Part shown: piece after piece, positions 1-5,000 of the stretch
Layout: each line of letters begins with the position of its first letter
Position numbering within the stretch: the stretch's first letter is position 1
From: CAZGUX01 sp046160045
GTDB lineage: Bacteria > Acidobacteriota > Terriglobia > Bryobacterales > Bryobacteraceae
Assembly (NCBI GenBank): GCA_046160045.1
Contig: JBJXGR010000376.1
Coordinates: 1-11,741 of the forward strand
Direction of reading: 5' to 3'
DNA length: 11,741 bases
The notes under the pieces: model-generated
Seen by the model: the letters and a program-made list of their open reading frames with translations, nothing else
Databases searched by the model: none
Told to the model about the DNA's origin: nothing
Position numbers and translations under genes: made by a program

Positions 1-599
1 TCAATCTCGTTGCGCACGGCGCCGGGATGGATGCGCCACATCTCTTCCCACAGGGGATCGCGGTGCTGGAGTTCGTGGCGCTTTCCGTTGATCCGATCGT
101 CGACCACGTTGTAGGCGACGTGCTCGCCCCAGGCGAACAGTCCGGTGGTGGGGCTGACCGCGTGATCGAGAAAGTAGCGAAGGTACTCGTCGGCCGCTTT
201 GCGGAATTTAGTGTCGCCGCCGGCCTCGGCCAGGGCGTAGAACAACCGGATCGTTTCGGTGTCCCACAGCAGGTTCGAGTCCTGCGCCCAGCCGATGTTG
301 CTGCGGTCTTTGCCCCACATCAGATAGTTGCGGTCCTCGCGCCAGTTGGCCATCTCCGCGCGCCACTCGGCAGGCGTCCGCTGGGTGGGAATCTCCATGG
401 TGCGGAGATCGATCATGTGCACGAACAACGGCGTGTGGACCGGGCCGTAATGATCGCGGCCGTGCTGCAGAAGCGTTTCGGCGAAGCGGCGCGCAGCCGC
501 GGAATAGGGGGACTCGGCGCGGGCGCCCGGGGTCAACGCAAGGAGAGCAACTCCCGCCAGGGAGATGGCCGTCCTATCTGTGATGTGCCCCAGGCCCAT
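1..599 (-). CDS. Secreted (alpha/alpha)-barrel, six-hairpin-glycosidase-like protein, N-terminal part
   Basis: The first 199 codons are present; the gene runs off the left edge in frame. It starts at ATG 599-597. Residues 10-28 look like a Sec signal peptide (hydrophobic stretch SLAGVALLALTP, then GARA), so the protein is probably exported. The mature part is rich in helix and aromatic residues: HGRDHYGPVHTPLFVHMIDL at about 46-65, a WAQDSNLLWDTETIRLFYAL stretch near 104-123, and TTGLFAWGEH near 150-159. This recalls (alpha/alpha)6-barrel sugar-active proteins of Planctomycetes and Acidobacteria, often named pectate lyase-like or six-hairpin glycosidase, but no catalytic residue can be assigned from this half. 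It begins 34 nt after the RidA gene on the same strand and has no clear Shine-Dalgarno, so it is probably the tail of the same transcript. Export is fairly sure; the enzymatic role is a guess. Confidence 0.6.
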   Translation of the reverse strand, partial: MGLGHITDRTAISLAGVALLALTPGARAESPYSAAARRFAETLLQHGRDHYGPVHTPLFVHMIDLRTMEIPTQRTPAEWRAEMANWREDRNYLMWGKDRSNIGWAQDSNLLWDTETIRLFYALAEAGGDTKFRKAADEYLRYFLDHAVSPTTGLFAWGEHVAYNVVDDRINGKRHELQHRDPLWEEMWRIHPGAVRNEI

Positions 600-633
600 G
601 GAATTGCCGCGGCCGGCGGAGCAGTCGCCCGAA

Positions 634-1923
634 CTAGGGCTTCTCTTTGACCGCCACGATCGACACTTCTTCGAGCTTGGGCGAGTGCCCGCTCGACGAT
701 TTGCTGCGCTCGACCGGCGCCAACGGTTGCACCGTCGTGCGCGTCGGCGGGGCGGACGTGAAGTACTTGCCGTACACCGCGTTCATCTTGGAGAACTCGT
801 CCAGGTTGTCGACGTACACGTTGCTCTTGACCACGTGCGAGAAGTCGAGCCCGGCTTCCTCGAGGCCATCCAGCAGATTGCGCATGCTCTGCCGGACCTG
901 GTTCTCCACGTCTTCCGCCCAGATTCCGCCGTTCAGCCCCGGAATGAAACCCGACTTCGCGGAACAGTAGAATGTGTCGTCCGCCCACACGCAGGGACTC
1001 GCCGTCGGACTTGGCGGCATGTTCTTTGGCCGTACGGCCCGGCGCTTCTTCAGGTCCTTGATTCCGACGCCGGTGAATTCGATGTTGGCCCCGCCCGGAA
1101 GGCCGTTGACGAAGATGGTCGCCCGCGCCGGCGTGTTGCCAAACTCGAAATGTTTGGAGTAGACCTTATTCATGCCTTCCATCGGCATTTCTTTCGTCAG
1201 GTAGGGGTTGATGAACACCATGTGGCGGAAGTCCATCCCGGCCGCCTTCAGGGTCTGCCTCATCTGATCGAGCGCCAATTGCACCTGGGCGTCGAGGTCC
1301 GCGGGCCGCTCTCCGGTCTTCAGGTCCTTCCCGATCACTCCGGATACGTACAACTTTTCTCCAGCGAATACCGCCGCGGGGATCCCGTTCACCGTGCCGC
1401 CCACCGCCTTCTTCTTCGAGAGATCCTTGATCGCGACGGCATTGACTTCCACCTTCGTATCCGTCGGCATGCGATAGACGCCCAGCATCGCCCTGGCCGG
1501 TGGGTTCTTCGGGAAGTATTGCGCCCAGACCTTTTCGAAGTCAGCCTCTTTCGACATGTCGGCCAGATACACCTGCGAGTAGACCACGTGCTCGAGCGTC
1601 AGGCCGCCCGCTTCCACGATGGCCTTGACGTTTTCCAGACACTGTCGCGCCTGCTCGTCAAACGCTGTCGGAACCGACCCATCCGGGCGGCGCATTCCCT
1701 GGCCGGAAACATACAGGGTTCCGTTCACCATGATGCCGGGGCTGTAAGGTCCGACGGGCTTGGGGCCCACTTTCGGAACTACCGCGTCGCGGCCAAAGAC
1801 CGTCAGGGCGGTCAGCACCATCAGGGCCGCGAGCGTGCGGTTGCGTGAAAGGATCGCGGGAAGGAGTATTGGCAGAGCCACCGCTCCCTGACGGTCGCGG
1901 CTCAGAAGGTCAATTCGTATCAT
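634..1923 (-). CDS. Exported protein of three tandem RidA (YjgF/YER057c/UK114) domains
   Basis: From ATG 1923 the product is 429 aa. Three RidA domains follow each other at about 48-167, 176-291 and 300-425. Domain 1 carries GPYSPG and LYVSGQG; domain 2 carries LYVSGVIG; domain 3 is the most diverged. Each keeps the arginine that binds the substrate carboxylate in RidA (R144, R267, R395, in PARA, PARA, PTRT). By eye, the second glutamate of the usual IEIEA motif is N, T and S. RidA proteins hydrolyse reactive enamine/imine intermediates released by PLP enzymes and normally form homotrimers of about 130-aa chains, so this chain could fold as a one-chain trimer (inference). Residues 29-44 form a hydrophobic signal-like segment (TLAALMVLTALTVFG). 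The start overlaps the aminotransferase stop as ATGA, with GGAG 12 nt upstream. A dispersed repeat encodes residues 8-17, which leaves the start uncertain; ATG 1821 would give 395 aa but removes half of the signal. Confidence 0.88.
   Translation of the reverse strand: MIRIDLLSRDRQGAVALPILLPAILSRNRTLAALMVLTALTVFGRDAVVPKVGPKPVGPYSPGIMVNGTLYVSGQGMRRPDGSVPTAFDEQARQCLENVKAIVEAGGLTLEHVVYSQVYLADMSKEADFEKVWAQYFPKNPPARAMLGVYRMPTDTKVEVNAVAIKDLSKKKAVGGTVNGIPAAVFAGEKLYVSGVIGKDLKTGERPADLDAQVQLALDQMRQTLKAAGMDFRHMVFINPYLTKEMPMEGMNKVYSKHFEFGNTPARATIFVNGLPGGANIEFTGVGIKDLKKRRAVRPKNMPPSPTASPCVWADDTFYCSAKSGFIPGLNGGIWAEDVENQVRQSMRNLLDGLEEAGLDFSHVVKSNVYVDNLDEFSKMNAVYGKYFTSAPPTRTTVQPLAPVERSKSSSGHSPKLEEVSIVAVKEKP
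1873..1902 (-). repeat. Dispersed 30-bp palindromic repeat, copy A, inside the RidA reading frame
   Basis: This copy matches the one at 3192-3221 in 28 of 30 positions and in the same orientation. It can fold: GAGCC/GGCTC and ACCG/CGGT arms surround CTCCCTGA. It is translated as residues 8-17 of the triple RidA protein (SRDRQGAVAL), just ahead of the signal-like hydrophobic segment. Confidence 0.75.
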
Positions 1924-3041
1924 CCTTGATAGACACTCCAGAACACTTCTCGGAACTTTGCCATGTCGGCGTCGGTCCCAATCGATACGCGCATGTAGTT
2001 CGTATAGGGCGGGAACGGCCTTCCGACGGCCACGCCTTTGCGCGGCATGGCGAAGATCAGGTCGCGCGCGTCGCGTTTGACATCGATCATCATGAAGTTG
2101 GCGTGAGAGTCGATGTAGTTCAGCCCTTTGTCTCTCAGCCATGCGCACAACTCGCTCCGCGTTTTGAGCAGGCGCCTGCGCCGCTCCGGCAGGAAGTTCG
2201 GCGTATCCGCGAGCGCGGCCAGGACGGCTTGTACCGCAACATAGGAAATCACATTGTTGCGGAACGGCGACATGGAAGCAATCAGGTCCGGCCGCGCGCA
2301 CGCATAGCCGGCGCGCAACCCCGCCATTCCGTAGATCTTCGAAAACGTCCGCGTCACCACCACCGGCTTGCCCTGACGGACATAGGCGAGGCCGCTCTCG
2401 AACTCCGGTGTCTCGGCGAACGAGTGGTACGCTTCGTCGAGCAGCACGACCGTATTGGCCGGCACGTTCGCCACCAGCCAGGCGATCTCGCTCTTGGGCG
2501 TGACCGTACCGGTGGGATTGTTCGGATTGCAAAGGTAGATCAGGCCGCCCTTGTTCTTGTCCGCCTCTTCCACCAGTTTCTTCACGTCGGCGGTGTGGCC
2601 GGCGGTGAGCGGGACGCGAATCACGTTTCGCCCCAAGGCCCTCGCCACGTCGATCGGACCTTCGAAGGTGGGCGAAATTGCAATCATCGGTTTCTGCGGC
2701 GAGGTCAACGCATCCACGGCGGCGTGCAAGACCTCACTCGATCCGGCGCCCAACAGGATCTGGTCACCGGCCAGATCCTCGCTGCGCGCGACCGAGGCAT
2801 AGAATTCGCGGTACTCCTGATAGTGATAGCGGCCGGTGGAGGGCAGGCATTTGACCATGGCCTCGATGGCGGCCTTGGGCGGACCATCGGGATTCTCGTT
2901 GGCGTTCAGCCACACCATGTCTTTGGGCAGTTCCGACAGCGGGACAGCGGCCCGCTGGGCGTACGCCATTTCCGGGAGCATGCGAGCGCCCGCGACTGCT
3001 GCGCCCGCGCGGAGCACGAATCCTCTGCGCGTGTGTGTCAA
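1920..3041 (-). CDS. Tat-exported PLP aminotransferase, histidinol-phosphate aminotransferase-like
   Basis: Class I/II (fold type I) aminotransferase of 373 aa from TTG 3041. The N-terminus has a twin-arginine signal, TRRGFVLRAGAAVAG, followed by AYAQ, so the folded enzyme is probably exported with its cofactor. Family residues seen: NENPDG near 48-53, GAGSSE near 98-103, NPNNPTG 172-178, DEAY 202-205, the PLP lysine K235 in TFSKIYGMAGLRAGY, and the carboxylate-binding arginine R351 in NYMRVSIG. Sequence is closest to HisC, but a Tat signal and no his genes nearby argue against histidine biosynthesis; the substrate is unknown. TTG 3041 is chosen because GAGGAGG lies 5 nt upstream; an in-frame ATG at 3089 would add 16 charged residues before the Tat motif and has no ribosome binding site. 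Its TGA overlaps the RidA start (ATGA), which suggests coupled translation and a shared job. Confidence 0.85.
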   Translation of the reverse strand: MTHTRRGFVLRAGAAVAGARMLPEMAYAQRAAVPLSELPKDMVWLNANENPDGPPKAAIEAMVKCLPSTGRYHYQEYREFYASVARSEDLAGDQILLGAGSSEVLHAAVDALTSPQKPMIAISPTFEGPIDVARALGRNVIRVPLTAGHTADVKKLVEEADKNKGGLIYLCNPNNPTGTVTPKSEIAWLVANVPANTVVLLDEAYHSFAETPEFESGLAYVRQGKPVVVTRTFSKIYGMAGLRAGYACARPDLIASMSPFRNNVISYVAVQAVLAALADTPNFLPERRRRLLKTRSELCAWLRDKGLNYIDSHANFMMIDVKRDARDLIFAMPRKGVAVGRPFPPYTNYMRVSIGTDADMAKFREVFWSVYQG

Positions 3042-3046
3042 GACAG

Positions 3047-3053
3047 CCTCCTC
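3047..3053 (-). promoter_or_regulatory. Strong Shine-Dalgarno that sets a TTG start for the aminotransferase
   Basis: On the minus strand GAGGAGG lies 5 nt before TTG 3041-3039. It is the best ribosome binding site in the cluster and decides the start in favour of TTG over the upstream ATG at 3089. Confidence 0.7.
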
Positions 3054-3160
3054 GGCTTCCGCGCGCGGCTCGCGCGGTTCAAGTGCCATTCATGATACCG
3101 CCCCCGCCATCCGGCAAACAACACGGAGATGATTCAAGAACAAAGCACGCAACCCTCTCC

Positions 3161-3185
3161 CTTACGCCGTAGGCTTATCGCGCGG
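3161..3185 (+). repeat. Short imperfect direct repeat, copy 1
   Basis: Copies here and at 3272-3296 share the pattern CTT-R-CGCCG-Y-AGGCT-(T)-ATCG, then GCGG. One single-base gap is needed on each side of ATCG. The second copy leads directly into the long hairpin at 3291-3343. Confidence 0.55.
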
Positions 3186-3191
3186 GAAAAA

Positions 3192-3221
3192 CAGCGCCAC
3201 CGCTCCCTCACGGTCGCGGCT
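3192..3221 (-). repeat. Dispersed 30-bp palindromic repeat, copy B, next to the IS end
   Basis: Differs from copy A (1873-1902) at two positions. It ends three bases from the inverted repeat taken as the IS110 element boundary (3225). The spacing suggests that the element landed beside a REP-like palindrome, as known members of the family do. Confidence 0.75.
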
Positions 3222-3224
3222 TCC

Positions 3225-3240
3225 ATGAGAGGGCCTGCTC
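3225..3240 (+). repeat. IS inverted repeat, transposase-3' side
   Basis: ATGAGAGGGCCTGCTC; pairs with 4985-5000 with one mismatch. Confidence 0.6.
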
Positions 3241-3271
3241 TTGTCAACCCTCAATTTCAAGTTTTTTCTTC

Positions 3272-3296
3272 CTTGCGCCGCAGGCTATCGGTGCGG
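3272..3296 (+). repeat. Short imperfect direct repeat, copy 2
   Basis: Partner of 3161-3185. Its last six bases are the first six of the left arm of the 23-bp hairpin at 3291-3343, so repeat and hairpin may be one unit. Confidence 0.5.
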
Positions 3297-3343
3297 TGGG
3301 AAAGTGGGAATCCTGCTTTCGGATTTCCACTTTTCCACCGCAC
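3291..3343 (+). repeat. Near-perfect 23-bp inverted repeat with 7-nt loop
   Basis: Arms 3291-3313 and 3321-3343 pair over 23 bp around the loop TGCTTTC. The only two non-Watson-Crick positions are G opposite T, which are G-U pairs if the plus strand is transcribed and A-C mismatches if the minus strand is. The transposase is on the minus strand, so the hairpin may act as a bidirectional block to read-through or may belong to a plus-strand transcript. No T-run directly follows the right arm. Confidence 0.75.
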
Positions 3344-3344
3344 T

Positions 3345-3707
3345 CATTTCTTCTGCTCTCCTTCTTTCTTTCGTGTCAGAGGGATCTTTTCCTCGCCTTC
3401 CCATCCATCGCTCCCCCTTCCACCGTTGTTCGAGCTCGTTGCCGCCGACTTCCGTCTGGCCACTCCTCGCTCTTGCTTCCTCTCCTGGCCGATTCCTTCG
3501 CGCCCCTGTCGCCCGGCTTCCATTCGCACTCTGGTGAAGCGTTCCGCTTCGGTGCCCGTTGGGTTCCTTGTTTCAGTGGGTGCTGCCTTCTCTGTCACGA
3601 TCTGTCGCCTTCCCTCCTGCGGACGGTGACGATCTGCCGCGACCTCGCAGTCACCCGGACTCGGCGCTTTGGACCCTCGAACCAATTCCCTTTCCTCGCT
3701 CTACGCT
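3345..3707 (-). ncRNA. IS 3' noncoding tail, candidate bridge-RNA region
   Basis: About 360 nt downstream of the transposase stop, strongly purine-rich on the transposase strand and without a protein-like reading frame. IS110-family recombinases use a bridge RNA encoded in a noncoding end of the element; in the IS1111 branch it lies on the 3' side, as here. Structure is visible near the transposase end: GTCAC at 3594-3598, GGTGAC at 3625-3630 and GTCACC at 3650-3655 can form alternative stems, and ACGATCTG-Y-CG is repeated at 3597-3607 and 3629-3639. No guide loops could be assigned, so limits and function are inferred. Confidence 0.35.
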
Positions 3708-4922
3708 CTACGCTGCCCTGTTCTTGGCTGCCTTCTTGGCCGCCGCCTTCGCCGCCTGCGCCTCTTGCTGCTTGGCCCCGTACAACGGATCGTACTCTTC
3801 CCCGTTCGCCCAAAGCACGTGCATCACCACCGCCAACCGCCGTGCCACCGCCACCAGCACCCGCTTCTTCCCTTTCCCCTTCGTCCCCTTCGTCCCCTTC
3901 TTGCCGCTCTTCTGCGCCTGCTGCTGGTGCTCCTCCAGCTTCGCTAATCCCCACCGCCGCAAGTCGCTGTCCGGCGCCCCCTCCTTCAGGATGCAGTGCG
4001 CGCACTGCACCAGCAGCCACCTCACCATCCGGTCCCCTTCCTTGGTGATCCTTTGCTGCGAGTCCTTCTCCCCCGATTGCGCTTGCCCCGGCACCATCCC
4101 CAGATACGGACCCACCTCCCGGCTCTTGCTGAATCGTGTCTTATCCTCGACCGTCAGCACATACGCCAGCGCCGTCAACTCTCCCACCCCGTAGATCACC
4201 GTCAGCAACTCGATCTCCGGATAGCGTTGCGCCACCGCGTGGATCCGCTCCTCGGCCAACTTGATCTGCTTGGTCAGATGCGCCACCGTCTCCAGCAGCA
4301 CCTCCACCGGCTTGCGCACCTCCTCCGGCAGTTCCGCCGCCAACTCCACCCCCACCTGGTCGCAGTCGCAACTCCTCAGCCGGTACCCCATCGACTTCAT
4401 CTGCCCTCGCGCCGAGTTCACCAATTTCGTCCGGCTCTCCACCAACACGTGCCGCATGCGTATTTCCATCAGGTCCCGTTGCACGTCTTCGTCCCGGTGG
4501 TGTATCGGCGCCAACAGCTTCGGGTCCACCCGCCCCAACCGCGCCAGTTTCTCGGCATCCAAGCGGTCGTTCTTCCGCTTGCTCCCGCTGATCATCGACA
4601 CCCGCCGCGGATTGGCCACGATCACCTCGTGCCCCATCCCCGACACGTGCCGGCTCGCCCACGGCGAGTGGGTCCCCACCTCCAGCACCACCCGCGTCTC
4701 CGGTAACTGTTCCAACAGAGGATTCAAGCCTGTCTTGGTCGTGGCCAGCTTACCTTGGATACAGAGCTCACCTTTCTCGTCCAGGACGCAGTAGTGAGTC
4801 ATCCGATCCCCGAGGTCTAACCCGATGGACAGCCTCCCTTTTTCGGCGCGCTGGCGTAGGTCGCGCAACACAGTCTTGGTGAGCTTGCTGTCGCCGTTGC
4901 TGGCGGTGCTATTCTTCTTCAT
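3708..4922 (-). CDS. IS110-family transposase (RuvC-like DEDD recombinase)
   Basis: 404 aa from ATG 4922, with AGGAG 7 nt upstream. The N-terminal RuvC-like DEDD domain shows D36 in GLDLGD, E81 in LEVGTHS, and D119 and D122 in KNDRLDAEKLA. A helical central part spans about 145-235. The C-terminal Tnp_20 domain has GVGELTALAYV near 245-255, LGMVPGQAQSG near 274-284 and RITKEGDRMVRWLL at 291-304; the serine of SG (S283) is the likely nucleophile. Such enzymes act with a bridge RNA that pairs with donor and target DNA. The catalytic residues are intact, so the copy may be active. A Lys/Gly/Thr-rich insert (about 338-354, encoded by CTTCGTCCCC-type repeats) and a long Ala/Lys-rich tail (about 386-404) look like additions to the usual core. 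It separates the cytochrome gene from the aminotransferase and RidA genes. Confidence 0.93.
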   Translation of the reverse strand: MKKNSTASNGDSKLTKTVLRDLRQRAEKGRLSIGLDLGDRMTHYCVLDEKGELCIQGKLATTKTGLNPLLEQLPETRVVLEVGTHSPWASRHVSGMGHEVIVANPRRVSMISGSKRKNDRLDAEKLARLGRVDPKLLAPIHHRDEDVQRDLMEIRMRHVLVESRTKLVNSARGQMKSMGYRLRSCDCDQVGVELAAELPEEVRKPVEVLLETVAHLTKQIKLAEERIHAVAQRYPEIELLTVIYGVGELTALAYVLTVEDKTRFSKSREVGPYLGMVPGQAQSGEKDSQQRITKEGDRMVRWLLVQCAHCILKEGAPDSDLRRWGLAKLEEHQQQAQKSGKKGTKGTKGKGKKRVLVAVARRLAVVMHVLWANGEEYDPLYGAKQQEAQAAKAAAKKAAKNRAA

Positions 4923-4984
4923 GGCCGGTCTCCTTTTGCACCCTTGAGTGCGTGTTCACCGGGAAGCATATCGCATCCCGTTTG

Positions 4985-5000
4985 GAGCCGGCCCTCTCAT
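4985..5000 (-). repeat. IS inverted repeat, transposase-5' side
   Basis: On the minus strand ATGAGAGGGCCGGCTC, 15/16 identical to 3225-3240. It contains the stop codon of the cytochrome gene (TGA 4999-4997), so the element may have replaced that gene's original end. Confidence 0.6.

Larger units (their letters stand above)
3042..3224. other. Intergenic region upstream of the aminotransferase, repeat-bearing
   Basis: I see no credible gene here. It contains the aminotransferase ribosome binding site, one copy of the dispersed 30-bp palindromic repeat (3192-3221) and one copy of a second short repeat (3161-3185). Any promoter for the aminotransferase and RidA genes must lie here or inside the IS element; no convincing -35/-10 pair was found. 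Confidence 0.5.
3225..5000 (-). mobile_element. IS110-family insertion sequence (IS1111-like layout)
   Basis: The proposed ends are a 16-bp inverted repeat: ATGAGAGGGCCTGCTC at 3225-3240 against the complement of 4985-5000, 15 of 16 matching. Inside lie one transposase gene, a short 5' noncoding segment (about 78 nt) and a long 3' noncoding segment (about 483 nt). Long 3' ends and inverted repeats near the ends characterise the IS1111 branch. No longer target duplication is seen, only GG outside each end, as expected for a family that recombines at a dinucleotide core. Ends may lie a few bases outside the repeats. A second short repeat lies inside the element near its left end, so that boundary is less sure. 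Confidence 0.65.

Noticed and set aside
1924..2532. Extension of the RidA reading frame upstream by 203 codons to give a 632-aa protein
   Set aside because: The extension overlaps the aminotransferase gene in another frame and shows no family motif; the RidA domains start well after ATG 1923.
565..3095. Long plus-strand open frames of over 400 codons opposite the RidA and aminotransferase genes
   Set aside because: They are antisense shadows caused by high GC; they are rich in H and R without domain motifs, while the minus strand has clear families.
3344..3685. A 113-codon minus-strand frame just after the transposase stop
   Set aside because: TTG start without ribosome binding site, low-complexity R/E/G-rich product and strong purine bias; better explained as IS noncoding tail.
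3129..4194. Several plus-strand frames across the IS tail and transposase end
   Set aside because: S/P/R-rich translations of a pyrimidine-rich strand without motifs; they overlap the transposase.
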